From Stutzerimonas kunmingensis (GTDB taxonomy: Bacteria; Pseudomonadota; Gammaproteobacteria; Pseudomonadales; Pseudomonadaceae): DNA of 64,000 bases. The DNA lies in contig NZ_FORS01000008.1 in NCBI RefSeq assembly GCF_900114065.1, positions 62,001 through 126,000 of the forward strand, written 5' to 3'. Below the pieces are notes generated by a model. The model was not told where the DNA came from and ran no database searches. It saw only the letters and a program-made list of their open reading frames with translations. Shown piece after piece: positions 17,086 to 26,356 of this stretch (positions within the stretch are counted from its first letter, which is position 1; every line of letters begins with the position of its first letter). The position numbers were made by a program, and so were the translations under genes.

Positions 17086-18429
17086 TCAGGTCTCGGTGCT
17101 GCCCGCCGGCAAGTAATCGCTGCGGCTCAGACCGTGGCGTTGCATCTTCTCGTTGAGGGTGCGGCGCGGCAGCTGCAGCTGGGTCATGACCTCGGCGATG
17201 TTGCCTTTGCACTGTTGCAGGGCGTTGTGCAGGCATTGCGCCTCAAAGGCTTCCATCTGTTCGGCCAGCGAATGGCCGCCGCGGCTCGCCGTGGCCGGGG
17301 CGCTGAGGCCGAGGGCGTGGCGTTCGGCGGCGTTGATCAGTTCGCGCACGTTGCCCGGCCAGTCGTGGGCGAGCAGTTGCGTCAGCTCGCCGGGCGTCAT
17401 TGGCGGAGCGGCACGGCCGTGGCGCTGGGCGGCCTGGCTGGCGAAGTGTTCGAACAGCAGCGGAATGTCCTCACGGCGCTCGCGCAATGGCGGGATATGC
17501 AGTTCGGCGACGTTCAGCCGGTACAGCAAATCCTCGCGGAAGCGCCCGCCGCGCACCTCTTCCAGCAGGTCCGGCTTGGCCGCGCTGATCACCCGCAAGT
17601 CGACTTCGATACTGCGGTTCGAGCCCAGCCGTTCCAGGGTCTTTTCCTGCAGCACGCGCAGCAGCTTGACCTGCTGGGCCAGCGGCATGCTTTCGATCTC
17701 GTCGAGGAACAGCGTGCCGCCGGCGGCGTGTTCGATGCGGCCGATGCGCTTGCCGTGGGCACCGGTGAAGGCGCCGCTCTCGTGACCAAACAGCTCGCTT
17801 TCGAAGATGGTCTCCGGGATCGCTGCGCAGTTCAGCGCCACGAACGGCCCGCCGGCGCGCGGGCTGAAGTCATGCAGGCAGCGCGCGACCTGTTCCTTGC
17901 CGCTGCCGGTCTCGCCGCGGATCAGCACATTGACGTCGGTCCCGGCCAGCTCCAGCACCTGCCGGCGCAGGTTCACCATCGCCCGTGATACGCCGAGCAG
18001 CTGCGATTCGATACGCCCCTTGCGGGCGAACTGCTCGCGCAGCTGGCGGTTCTCGCAGACCAGCCGGCGCTTGTCCATGGCGCGGCGCACGCTGTCGAGC
18101 AGGCGTTCCGGGGTGAAGGGTTTTTCGATGAAGTCGTAGGCGCCCTGGCGCAGCGCCTGCACCGCCATGGGCACGTCGCCGTGCCCGGTGACCATGATCA
18201 CGGGCAGGTCGGCGTCCAGCGCCACCAGCTGTTCGAGCAGGCCGAGGCCGTCGAGATCGGGCATGCGCACGTCGCTGATCAGCACCCCGGGAAAATCGCG
18301 ATCCAGCGCCGCCAGCGCCTCGCGCGCGCGTGAGAAGGTGCGCACCTGGAAGCCGGACAGCTCCAGCCACTGCTGCACGGCCTGGCGGATCGCCGCCTCG
18401 TCGTCGATGAAGATTACCTGCCCGCTCAT
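17086..18429 (-). CDS. dctD: Sigma-54-dependent response regulator, DctD-like
   Basis: 447 residues. Start at 18429 (MSGQVIFIDDEAA) is chosen because GAGGAG precedes it by about 6 bases and the receiver begins there; an upstream ATG at 18525 is unlikely. Receiver domain (about 1-120) with IDDE and acceptor Asp in SDVRMPDLDG, AAA+ sigma-54 activation domain with Walker A GETGSGKE and the sigma-54 contact loop GAFTGA, and a C-terminal Fis-type helix-turn-helix (NIAEVMTQLQLPRRTLNEKM). It activates sigma-54 promoters, in the DctD case for C4-dicarboxylate transport. Its likely partner kinase gene lies 181 bp upstream on the same strand. No transporter gene is adjacent. Confidence 0.85.
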   Translation of the reverse strand: MSGQVIFIDDEAAIRQAVQQWLELSGFQVRTFSRAREALAALDRDFPGVLISDVRMPDLDGLGLLEQLVALDADLPVIMVTGHGDVPMAVQALRQGAYDFIEKPFTPERLLDSVRRAMDKRRLVCENRQLREQFARKGRIESQLLGVSRAMVNLRRQVLELAGTDVNVLIRGETGSGKEQVARCLHDFSPRAGGPFVALNCAAIPETIFESELFGHESGAFTGAHGKRIGRIEHAAGGTLFLDEIESMPLAQQVKLLRVLQEKTLERLGSNRSIEVDLRVISAAKPDLLEEVRGGRFREDLLYRLNVAELHIPPLRERREDIPLLFEHFASQAAQRHGRAAPPMTPGELTQLLAHDWPGNVRELINAAERHALGLSAPATASRGGHSLAEQMEAFEAQCLHNALQQCKGNIAEVMTQLQLPRRTLNEKMQRHGLSRSDYLPAGSTET

Positions 18430-18610
18430 TGCCTGCTCCTCGCGGTCGCGTCGCGGCAGTTTACTCGGCGACGTGCCCTTCGGGGCAGCTGGTAAAAGAT
18501 CGGCGAGACAGCCAGGGCAAGGCAAAAGCAGGGGGGAAAGCGCAGTTCACGAGGTGTAAACCAGCATGTCGAGTCTGCATTTAACGCGGCGTTGACAGCG
18601 TAGATGGTTG

Positions 18611-20368
18611 CTAACGCTGCTCCTCGGCAGCCGGCAGCGTCAGGGTGAACACCGCGCCCTGTTCATCGTTGCTGACTTCCAGCGTGCCGCCCATCTCACG
18701 GACGATGCCGTAGGACACCGCCAGCCCGAGACCGAGGCCCTGGCCGACCGGCTTGGTGGTGAAGAAGGGCTCGAACACCTGATCCAGATGTTCGCTGGCA
18801 ATACCGCCGCCGTTGTCGCCTACGCTGAGCTGCCAGCGGTCACCGTTGAGCTGACAGAGGATGCGCAGGCGTCGCTGCGGGCGCTCGGCCATGGCATCCA
18901 GCGCGTTGTGCAGCAGATTGATCAGCACTTGCTCGAGGCGGATGGCGTCGCCGCTGACTGCGGCTTCGGCCGGTACCTGGCGGAACACCTCGACCTGCTC
19001 GCTGCGAATGCGCGGCGAGAGCAGCTGCAGGGCCTGCTCCAGCACCTCGGCCAGGCTCAGACGCTGGCGCAGCCCGGCCGGGCTCTTGCGAGCGAAGGTC
19101 TTCAGGTGGCCGGTCAGCGCCGCCATGCGTTCGAGCAGGCCTTCGACATGCCCGAGGCCTTCGCGCACCTCGCCGTCGCGGCCGCTGTCGAGCAGCAGGC
19201 GAAGGCTGGCGAGCTGCATGCGCAATGCGGTCAGCGGCTGGTTGATCTCGTGGGCGAGGGCGGCGGACATCTGCCCCAGGGCGGCCATGCGCGCCGCATG
19301 CACCAGTTCGTCCTGGGCGGTGTGCAGCTCGCGGGTGCGCTCGTGCACCAGGCGCTCCAGCTCGTTGCGGCTGCGCTGTTCGACGCGGCGGGTCTTGCCG
19401 CGTTGCGCCAGGTAGAGCAGCAGAAAGGCCAGGGTCATCCACACGCCCGCCGCGGCCAGGCGATAGCTGCGCACGCTGGCGACCACCATCTGTGGGTCGT
19501 GCAGCAGGTGCAGGGTCCAGTCGTCTTCCGGCAGCGCCAGGCGTTGCCAGAGGTATTCGCGGCGGCCGTCCGGGCCATCCACCAGACGTCGCTCGCTGCC
19601 CTCGGCGAGTTGCTGCACGCGGCTGCTCGGCAGCGGCTGCAGCGTCTGTTCGGCATAGCGCCGGGCATCGACCAGGCGGCTGCGCACCTCGTCGCTGAGC
19701 GGGCGCAGATAGCGGAAGCGCCAGGCCGGGCGATTGGTGAGGATGACGATATCCAGCGAGTCGGCGATCAGCAGGATGCCCGGCTGGCCGACCCAGTCGC
19801 GCTGCATCTCTTCCAGCTCGAGCTTGACCACCAGCACGCCGAGCACCTCGCCGTCGGCATTCTTCACAGAGCTGGAGAGGAAGTAGCCAGGAATGCCGGT
19901 GGTGACGCCGACGGCGAAATAGCGGCCGCTGTCGTTGCTCACCGCATCGCGGAAATACGGGCGGAAGGCGTAATTGTTGCCGACGAAGCTGCTCCAGTCG
20001 CGCCAGTTGCTGGCGGCGATGGTCTCGCCGTCGCGGTCGAGCAGGTACAGCACCGAGGAGCCGGCTGCGTGGTTCTGCTGTTCCAGGCGCTGGTTGAGCT
20101 GGCGGCGCAGCGCGCGGTTGCCCGGTTCGGCGAGCAGCGCCTGGATGTCGCTGTCCAGCGCCAGTAGGGCCGGCACCGAGCGGAAGCGTTCGACCTGGGT
20201 GTGGATCGCCTGTGCATAGAGTTCCAGCTGCCCCTGCGCTTCCTGGGCACGCTCGACCCAGGCGCGCTGCTCGGCCAGGCGCCCGGCCCAGTACATGCTC
20301 AGCAGCAGGCCGATGAGGATCAGCGCAACGATCAGGGTTACCCGCAGGCGGTTGGACAGTGCTGGCAT
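18611..20368 (-). CDS. dctB: Membrane sensor histidine kinase, DctB-like
   Basis: 585 residues from the ATG at 20368 (MPALSNRLRVTL), which places the first transmembrane helix (LIVALILIGLLLSMYWAG) at the N-terminus; a longer frame from 20488 adds an unlikely leader. A periplasmic double-PAS/Cache-type sensor follows (about 40-285), including AFRPYFRDAVSN and YFAVGVTTGIPGY typical of DctB-like sensors, then a second transmembrane helix, a coiled-coil, HisKA with His in LAHEINQPL, and HATPase with DNGGGI and GQGLGLGLAVS. The double-PAS sensor class binds C4-dicarboxylates or related carboxylates. Partner of the DctD-like regulator downstream. Confidence 0.85.
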   Translation of the reverse strand: MPALSNRLRVTLIVALILIGLLLSMYWAGRLAEQRAWVERAQEAQGQLELYAQAIHTQVERFRSVPALLALDSDIQALLAEPGNRALRRQLNQRLEQQNHAAGSSVLYLLDRDGETIAASNWRDWSSFVGNNYAFRPYFRDAVSNDSGRYFAVGVTTGIPGYFLSSSVKNADGEVLGVLVVKLELEEMQRDWVGQPGILLIADSLDIVILTNRPAWRFRYLRPLSDEVRSRLVDARRYAEQTLQPLPSSRVQQLAEGSERRLVDGPDGRREYLWQRLALPEDDWTLHLLHDPQMVVASVRSYRLAAAGVWMTLAFLLLYLAQRGKTRRVEQRSRNELERLVHERTRELHTAQDELVHAARMAALGQMSAALAHEINQPLTALRMQLASLRLLLDSGRDGEVREGLGHVEGLLERMAALTGHLKTFARKSPAGLRQRLSLAEVLEQALQLLSPRIRSEQVEVFRQVPAEAAVSGDAIRLEQVLINLLHNALDAMAERPQRRLRILCQLNGDRWQLSVGDNGGGIASEHLDQVFEPFFTTKPVGQGLGLGLAVSYGIVREMGGTLEVSNDEQGAVFTLTLPAAEEQR

Positions 20369-20569
20369 GACGACGCTCGCGACAGGACCCGACGATGGTA
20401 AGCGATAGTCGGCAGCGGTGGCGCATCGCCGAGCCTTGGCATAGCACCAAAGTCTTGATCTACCCCAATAGAGGCATAGTGCCATCATCGCTATACTGCG
20501 GGGAGTTACTTTCAGCTTCAGCAGGGATCGCTAGTACGGAACGGCCAGCCGCTCCAGTCGAGGTCCGCC

Positions 20570-21784
20570 TTGCTCAGAAAAATCCTTGTCAGCCAACTCC
20601 GCTTCGGCATGTACGTCCATGGGCTGGACGGCAGCTGGTTCGATCATTCCTTCTGGCGCAGCAAATTCTTGCTCACAGACCCCGCCGACCTGCAGGCGCT
20701 GCGCAATAGCGGCGTCAAGGCGCTGTGGATCGATACCGGCAAGGGCGTCGATGTCGAAACGGCAACGCCGCCGGCTGCCGAGGCCCCACAGGCTGTCTCC
20801 GACGCCATGCCGATTGCGCCTCGACCGACCACAGCACCGGCCCAGCAATGCAGCGTCCGGGAAGAAATGCAGCGCGCCGCGCAGTTGCTCAAGCGTTCCA
20901 AGCAGCAGGTGACCTCACTGTTCAACGAGGCGCGCCTGGGCAAGGCCGTCGACCCGCAGCAGTGCCTGCCACTGGTCGAGCAGATTTCCGCATCCCTGGC
21001 GCGCAACGGCTCGGCATTGCTCAGTCTGGCGCGGTTGAAGACCAAGGACGAGTACACCTACATGCATTCGGTGGCGGTCTGCGCGCTGATGGTCGCGCTG
21101 GGCCGGCAGCTGGGCCTGAGCGAACAGGAAGTCCAGGAAGCCGGCTTTGCCGGGCTGCTGCACGACATCGGCAAGATGGCCATGCCGCTGGATGTGCTGA
21201 ACAAGCCGGGCAAGCTCAGCGACGACGAATACGCCGTCATGCGCAGCCACCCCGAGCGTGGTCACGCGATCCTGCTCGGCGCAGGAGCGGCCGTGTCCGA
21301 GGCGGTCCTGGATGTCTGCCTGCATCATCACGAGAAGATGGACGGCACCGGCTATCCGCACCGGCTGGCCGGCGAGCAGATCAGCCGGCTGGCGCGCATG
21401 GGCGCGATCTGCGACGTGTATGACGCCATCACCTCGGATCGCCCGTACAAAACCGCCTGGGACGCTTCGGGCTCGCTGGCGCGCATGGCGCAGTGGCAGG
21501 GGCACTTCGATACCCAGATCCTGCATGCCTTCGTGCGCACGGTGGGCATCTACCCGTTGGGCTCGTTGGTACGGCTGCAGTCCGGGCGGCTCGGCGTGGT
21601 CATCGAACACAACGCGCAGCAGCTGACGGCGCCGCGCCTGAAACTGTTCTATTCCACCCGCGCCCGCGCGACGATCGTGCCGGTGGAGCTGGACCTCTCC
21701 AGCCCGCAATGCAGCGACCGCATCGTCGGCCGCGAAGACCCCGCCGCCTGGGGCTTCAGCAATCTGGATGCGCTCTGGACCTAA
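20570..21784 (+). CDS. HD-GYP cyclic-di-GMP phosphodiesterase
   Basis: 404 residues beginning with a TTG codon. The TTG start (MLRKILVSQLRFGMYVHGL) fits the usual beginning of proteins with the N-terminal DUF3391 domain; the next ATG would cut into that domain. The HD-GYP domain (about 160-330) has the HD pair in LLHDIGKM, the HHEKMDGTGYP motif with the GYP triad, and RMGAICDVYDAITSDRPYK. It hydrolyses c-di-GMP and so lowers this second messenger, affecting motility and biofilm. It diverges from the dctB-like gene across a ~200-bp gap and is followed by a strong hairpin. Confidence 0.9.
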   Translation: MLRKILVSQLRFGMYVHGLDGSWFDHSFWRSKFLLTDPADLQALRNSGVKALWIDTGKGVDVETATPPAAEAPQAVSDAMPIAPRPTTAPAQQCSVREEMQRAAQLLKRSKQQVTSLFNEARLGKAVDPQQCLPLVEQISASLARNGSALLSLARLKTKDEYTYMHSVAVCALMVALGRQLGLSEQEVQEAGFAGLLHDIGKMAMPLDVLNKPGKLSDDEYAVMRSHPERGHAILLGAGAAVSEAVLDVCLHHHEKMDGTGYPHRLAGEQISRLARMGAICDVYDAITSDRPYKTAWDASGSLARMAQWQGHFDTQILHAFVRTVGIYPLGSLVRLQSGRLGVVIEHNAQQLTAPRLKLFYSTRARATIVPVELDLSSPQCSDRIVGREDPAAWGFSNLDALWT

Positions 21785-21800
21785 ATTGGCGGTCGTAAGC

Positions 21801-21831
21801 GGGGGGCGATGCGACTAGAATGTCGCCCCCC
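21801..21831. terminator. Strong GC hairpin after the HD-GYP gene
   Basis: Perfect 9-bp inverted repeat GGGGGGCGA / TCGCCCCCC with a 13-base loop, 17 bp after the HD-GYP stop. There is no T-tract directly behind it, so it could be an imperfect terminator or part of the leader of the downstream transporter operon. Confidence 0.5.
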
Positions 21832-21873
21832 GAATGCGATTCGCCCGGCGAGTCGCTCAGAGAAGAGTTCGTA

Positions 21874-21906
21874 ATGCCCATGACCTGGCTGCCTAGTCCG
21901 CCATAG
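21874..21906 (+). CDS. Possible 10-residue leader peptide upstream of the SulP transporter
   Basis: A short frame ATG...TAG encoding MPMTWLPSPP lies 170 bp before the SulP start. AGAAGAG lies about 6 bases upstream of the ATG, a better ribosome site than the one in front of the transporter gene itself. The C-terminal L-P-S-P-P would slow ribosomes (Pro-Pro at the end next to the stop), as in regulatory leader peptides. Nothing else shows translation, so this is speculative. Confidence 0.3.
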   Translation: MPMTWLPSPP

Positions 21907-22076
21907 CGCTGCGCCCCCTCGCGTCACTTTGCGACTGCCTGTCATGGGGTGGTCGTGCGCTGCTGTCCGTGCGTTTCGTCGACTGACAGCCGAATCAATC
22001 ACACCAAAAATCTCGTCTTGTATCGCTGCCGGCCGTCCGTGGCCTGCATGGTGGTGCTTTTGCTCTGGATAGTCCG

Positions 22077-23564
22077 ATGCTGCAATCGATCAAACAAAAC
22101 TGGTTCTCCAACGTCCGTGGCGATGTGCTGTCCGGCCTCGTCGTTGCGCTGGCGCTGATTCCCGAAGCCATCGCCTTCTCCATCATCGCCGGGGTCGATC
22201 CGCGGGTCGGCCTGTATGCCTCCTTCTGTATCGCCGTGGTGATCGCCTTCGTCGGTGGCCGCCCGGGAATGATCTCTGCCGCCACCGGCGCCATGGCGCT
22301 GCTGATGGTGACGCTGGTGCGCGAGCACGGCCTGCAGTACCTGCTGGCGGCGACGCTGCTCTGCGGCCTGTTGCAGATCGGCGCCGGCTACCTGCGCCTG
22401 GGTTCGCTGATGCGCTTCGTCTCGCGTTCGGTGGTTACCGGCTTCGTCAACGCGCTGGCCATCCTCATTTTCATGGCGCAGCTGCCGGAACTGACGAACG
22501 TCACCTGGCACGTCTACGCCATGACCGCTGCGGGCCTCGGCATCATCTACCTGTTCCCCTATGTGCCGAAGCTCGGCAAGGTCATCCCGTCGCCACTGGT
22601 GTGCATTCTCTCGATGACGGCGGTGGCCATGTATTTCGGTCTGGATATCCGCACCGTCGCCGACATGGGTGACCTGCCCGACACCCTGCCGGTCTTTCTC
22701 TGGCCGGAAGTGCCGCTGACCTTCGAAACCCTGGCGATCATCTTCCCGTATTCCGCCGCGCTGGCCGTGGTCGGCCTGCTGGAATCGCTGATGACCGCGA
22801 CCATCGTCGACGACCTCACCGACACCGGCAGCGACAAGAACCGCGAATGCAAAGGGCAGGGCGTTTCCAACATCGTCTCCGGCCTGTTCGGCGGCATGGC
22901 CGGCTGCGCGATGATCGGCCAGTCGGTGATCAACGTGAAATCCGGCGGCCGCACGCGCCTGTCGACGTTGATCGCCGGCGTGGTGCTGTTGCTGATGGTG
23001 GTGTTCTTGAGTGACTGGGTCGGGCAGATCCCCATGGCCGCGCTGGTGGCGGTGATGATCATGGTGTCGATCGGCACCTTCAGCTGGGATTCGCTGCGCA
23101 ACCTCAAGCGCTACCCGCTTTCCACCAACATCGTCATGGTCGTCACCGTGGTGGTGGTGGTCTTCACCCACAACCTGGCCTACGGTGTTCTGGCGGGCGT
23201 GCTGCTGGCGGCGATGTTCTTCGCCAACAAGGTCGGCCACTACCTGCACATCGGTTCGGAGCTGGATGCCGCCGGCAATCAGCGCACCTACAGGGTGGTC
23301 GGGCAGGTATTCTTCAGCTCATCGGACAAATTCACCGGTGCGTTCGATTTCAAGGAAGCGCTTGGCAAGGTCACCATCGACCTGTCCCGCGCACATTTCT
23401 GGGACATCACCGCCGTGGCGGCGCTGGACAAGGTGGTCATCAAGTTCCGCCGCGAAGGCACCGAGGTCGAGGTGCTGGGTCTGAACGAAGCCAGCGCGAC
23501 CATCGTTGACCGCTTCGGTGTGCATGACAAACCCGAGGCCATCGACAAGCTCATGAGCCACTGA
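22077..23564 (+). CDS. SulP family inorganic anion transporter
   Basis: 495 residues with about 10-12 transmembrane helices and the SulP signature region near the N-terminus ([27 protein letters not shown]). A short STAS domain closes the protein (about 415-490; [23 protein letters not shown]). SulP proteins carry sulfate, bicarbonate or other anions; pairing with a universal stress protein gene is more often seen with bicarbonate or stress-linked members, but the ion cannot be fixed. The gene follows a 290-bp leader holding a hairpin and a possible leader peptide. The stress-protein gene starts 14 bp after its stop, so they form an operon. Confidence 0.9.
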   Translation: MLQSIKQNWFSNVRGDVLSGLVVALALIPEAIAFSIIAGVDPRVGLYASFCIAVVIAFVGGRPGMISAATGAMALLMVTLVREHGLQYLLAATLLCGLLQIGAGYLRLGSLMRFVSRSVVTGFVNALAILIFMAQLPELTNVTWHVYAMTAAGLGIIYLFPYVPKLGKVIPSPLVCILSMTAVAMYFGLDIRTVADMGDLPDTLPVFLWPEVPLTFETLAIIFPYSAALAVVGLLESLMTATIVDDLTDTGSDKNRECKGQGVSNIVSGLFGGMAGCAMIGQSVINVKSGGRTRLSTLIAGVVLLLMVVFLSDWVGQIPMAALVAVMIMVSIGTFSWDSLRNLKRYPLSTNIVMVVTVVVVVFTHNLAYGVLAGVLLAAMFFANKVGHYLHIGSELDAAGNQRTYRVVGQVFFSSSDKFTGAFDFKEALGKVTIDLSRAHFWDITAVAALDKVVIKFRREGTEVEVLGLNEASATIVDRFGVHDKPEAIDKLMSH

Positions 23565-23578
23565 CCAGGAGAACGACA

Positions 23579-24430
23579 ATGACCCACGTAATGGCTTGTA
23601 TCGACGGATCACCGCAGGCCGCGGCGGTTTGCGACTGTTCGGCCTGGGCCAGCAAGCGCCTGGATGCGCCCCTGACGCTGCTGCATGTGCTCGACCGCCA
23701 GCAGTATCCGGTGTCGGGCGACCTGAGCGGCATCATCGGCCTCGGCAGCCGCGAATTCCTCCTGCAGGAGCTGGCCACGCTGGATGAGAAACGCGCCAAG
23801 CTGGCGCTGGAGGAGGGCCGCATGATGCTCGATTCGGCACGTCAGCGGGCGATCTCCGCCGGCGTCGCCCAGCCCGAGTGCCGGCAGCGCCACGGTGATC
23901 TGGTCGAGTCCCTGCGCGATCTGCAGGACGAAACGCGCCTGCTGGTCATTGGCCGTCAGGGCGAGGACAGCGGCGATGCCATCCAGCACATCGGCAGCCA
24001 GCTGGAAAACGTCATCCGCACCATGCAGCGGCCGATCCTGGTCGCGCCCGGCGACTTCAGCGCACCGCAAAGCGTGATGCTCGCCTTCGACGGTAGCGCC
24101 ACCAGCCGCAAGGGCGTGGAAATGCTCGCCGGCAGCCCGCTGTTCAAGGGCATGCCGATTCATCTGGTAATGGTCGCGGCCGACACCGCCGACAATCAGG
24201 CCCAGCTGGAAAATGCCCGCGGCGTGCTGACCGCCGCCGGTTTCAACGTGGAAATCGCCATCCGCGCCGGTGAAGTCGAGCCGACCCTGCATGCCTATCA
24301 GGCCGAGCACGGTATCGACCTGCTGGTGATGGGCGCCTACGGCCACTCGCGCATTCGCCAGTTCTTCGTCGGCAGCACCACCACCAGCATGATCCGCACC
24401 ACCCGCACGCCGCTGCTTTTACTGCGCTGA
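23579..24430 (+). CDS. Tandem universal stress protein (two UspA domains)
   Basis: 283 residues containing two Usp domains of ~140 residues each. The second has a clear nucleotide-binding motif MGAYGHSRIRQFFVGST (G-x2-G-x9-G-S/T type); the first has the weaker GRQGEDSGDAIQHIGSQ, so ATP binding may be limited to the second half. ATG preceded by CAGGAG. Co-transcribed with the SulP transporter 14 bp upstream, suggesting that the stress protein responds to or modulates the transporter's condition, as in other SulP-Usp pairs. Cytoplasmic. Confidence 0.92.
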   Translation: MTHVMACIDGSPQAAAVCDCSAWASKRLDAPLTLLHVLDRQQYPVSGDLSGIIGLGSREFLLQELATLDEKRAKLALEEGRMMLDSARQRAISAGVAQPECRQRHGDLVESLRDLQDETRLLVIGRQGEDSGDAIQHIGSQLENVIRTMQRPILVAPGDFSAPQSVMLAFDGSATSRKGVEMLAGSPLFKGMPIHLVMVAADTADNQAQLENARGVLTAAGFNVEIAIRAGEVEPTLHAYQAEHGIDLLVMGAYGHSRIRQFFVGSTTTSMIRTTRTPLLLLR

Positions 24431-24645
24431 GCCATGAGCGCCTTGCCGGGCGCTGCGCGTTGCAGGCTTCGGCTGGTGCTCAAGCGAATCGAGGGGGGGT
24501 GGCTACGGTTTACTGCGCATCATGTGGCGGAGCGATCGCTGCAGGGCGGCTGAACTTTGATCCGGCAAACCCGTAGTACATCGATTGCGCTAACAAGGCA
24601 TCCGCCTGGCGACGCAGCCGGCTAACTCCGGCCGGCTGTGCATGC
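24431..24645. other. Intergenic gap with no gene seen
   Basis: 215 bp between convergent genes. I see no open frame with a ribosome site, no tRNA and no clear terminator, only a G-rich run near 24492-24500. Confidence 0.5.
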
Positions 24646-25827
24646 TTACTGATACAGATCGGCCCGCGTCCAGGGCAGCTCATGGGAGCCGTCCGGTAGC
24701 GGCTTGCTGGCGAGAATCTGATGCAGGTCGATCCAGTCGCGGCGAAAACCGTACGCGCAGCCCGCTAGATACATCCGCCAGATCCGCAGCGCCCGTTCGG
24801 GCACCAGCTGTTTCGCCTCCTGCATATGTGCTTCCAGGCGTTCGCTCCACAGCTGCAGCGTGCGCGCGTAATGCAGGCGCAGGCTTTCCACATCGACGAT
24901 TTCCAGTCCCGTCTCGCTGATGCAGCTGCTGATGTTCACCAGATGCGGCAGCTCGCCATGGGGGAATACGTAGCGGTCGATGAAAGCACCAGCCCCGTGG
25001 CTGACCGGCCGTCCATCGAGGTGGCGCGAGGTGATGCCGTGATTGAGCACCAGCCCGCCTGGACGAACCGCACCGAACAGTTGCTGACAGTACAGCGGCA
25101 GGTTGGCGTGCCCGACATGCTCGAACATGCCGACGCTCACCACCTTGTCGAAACCGCCATCGGCCGGTAGGTCGCGGTAATCCATCAGCTCAAGCTGCAC
25201 CTTGCCTTGTAGGTCCTCGGCGGCAATGCGCTCGCGGGCCAGCGCCAGCTGCTCGCGGCTCAGGGTGATGCCGAACACCTGCGCGCCGAATTCCCGCGCC
25301 GCGAAACGCGCCAACCCGCCCCAGCCGCAACCCACATCCAGCAGCCGCTCGCCGGGCTTGAGCCGCAACTTGCGGCAGATCAGGCGCAGCTTGGCTTGCT
25401 GCGCCTGGTCGATATCCTCCTCACCGGTTTCGAAATAGGCGCAGGAATAGACCATCTCCCGGTCCAACCAGAGCCGATAGAAGTCGTTGGAAAGGTCATA
25501 GTGGTAGGCGATCGCCTCGGCATCGGTAGCCTTGTCGTGCGCCTCCCGCGCAGGCGCTGCGAAATGGTCCTTGCCCAACGCCCGGCTAATGACATCGCCG
25601 ATACGGATAACTTCGCCCACCGGCCCGAGCAGGTCGATCTGCCCCTCGACATAGGCGGCGCCGAGCATATCCAGGCTCGGTTGCGCCAGCCGAGTGACCA
25701 GGTTGGGGTCCTTGATCACCAACGTGACGCAAGGGGCAGGGCCGATGTCGATCTCGTTGCCATCCCACAACTGCAGCTTTAGCGGCAGGGCGAGTTCTTT
25801 AAGGGCCGGTAGCAATGTTGCCAACAT
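24646..25827 (-). CDS. Cyclopropane-fatty-acyl-phospholipid synthase family methyltransferase
   Basis: 393 residues. The SAM-binding motif LLDVGCGWGGLARFAA, the preceding YHYDLSNDFYRLWLDREMVYSCAYF block and the later VGMFEHVGHANLPLY and HGITSRHLDGR motifs are characteristic of the CFA synthase family. The enzyme would methylate unsaturated membrane lipid chains using SAM, forming cyclopropane rings in stationary phase or stress. It is shorter at the N-terminus than some Cfa proteins, and pseudomonads often have two paralogs, so an altered product is possible. Single gene with an upstream AT-rich leader shared with the divergent DsrE-type gene. Confidence 0.9.
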   Translation of the reverse strand: MLATLLPALKELALPLKLQLWDGNEIDIGPAPCVTLVIKDPNLVTRLAQPSLDMLGAAYVEGQIDLLGPVGEVIRIGDVISRALGKDHFAAPAREAHDKATDAEAIAYHYDLSNDFYRLWLDREMVYSCAYFETGEEDIDQAQQAKLRLICRKLRLKPGERLLDVGCGWGGLARFAAREFGAQVFGITLSREQLALARERIAAEDLQGKVQLELMDYRDLPADGGFDKVVSVGMFEHVGHANLPLYCQQLFGAVRPGGLVLNHGITSRHLDGRPVSHGAGAFIDRYVFPHGELPHLVNISSCISETGLEIVDVESLRLHYARTLQLWSERLEAHMQEAKQLVPERALRIWRMYLAGCAYGFRRDWIDLHQILASKPLPDGSHELPWTRADLYQ

Positions 25828-25981
25828 GCTCGATCTCCTTTTCAGTGCACGCAGAAAATCCTAGACCATCAATTCGGAAACGGTAGGCTATGGTGATGAT
25901 AGTTTCGCGCTATGGTTCGAACGGCTGCGAACGTGCGCTTGACGGCTTAACTCGCCGAATGACTTTTGCGATCGAGGATTT

Positions 25982-26356
25982 ATGCAGCAGAACCGTCCAC
26001 AACGCGTGCTCGTTTTGGTCGCCAGCGGCCCCAGCACCCCGGCACGCTGCGCCGCTCCGTTCCATATCGCCACGCTGCTTGCCTGTATGGATGCCGAGGT
26101 AACCCTCTACCTCACCGGCGAGGGTGCGCAGCTGGCGCGCTGCGAAGTGGCCGAATCGCTATGTGCGGTAGAGGGCGGCGAGCCACTGCTGCACTTCATC
26201 CGCAACGCCAAGCAGGCCGGCGCACGACTGCTGATGTGCCGCCAGCCCGGTGTTGAGGTAGACCCCGTCACGCTGATCGCCGAGCTGGATGAAATCTCCA
26301 GCGGAGGTGAGCTGGCGCAGATGATCCTCGAATACGAACGGGTGCTGAGCCTATGA
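25982..26356 (+). CDS. DsrE/DsrF-like family protein
   Basis: 124 residues with the DsrE-like flavodoxin-type alpha/beta pattern: first strand RVLVLVASGP, an AAPFHIATLLACMDAEVTLYLTGEGAQLA helix-strand, and a C-terminal GGELAQMILEYERV. Two to three Cys (for example LMCRQPG at about residue 85) lie where DsrE/TusD-like proteins carry a sulfur, but a conserved persulfide Cys cannot be assigned with certainty. The next gene overlaps its stop by 4 bp and encodes a GcvH-like protein, so both are translated together. The pair suggests sulfur or lipoyl chemistry; function inferred only. Confidence 0.75.
   Translation: MQQNRPQRVLVLVASGPSTPARCAAPFHIATLLACMDAEVTLYLTGEGAQLARCEVAESLCAVEGGEPLLHFIRNAKQAGARLLMCRQPGVEVDPVTLIAELDEISSGGELAQMILEYERVLSL

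Noticed and set aside
18608..20167. A 519-residue plus-strand frame over the dctB-like gene.
   Set aside because: It is antisense to a clear histidine kinase with all family motifs and is a by-product of high GC in the third codon position.
21999..23249. A 416-residue minus-strand frame over the SulP gene.
   Set aside because: Extremely His/Gln/Asp-rich antisense frame, typical of complementary reading of hydrophobic codons.
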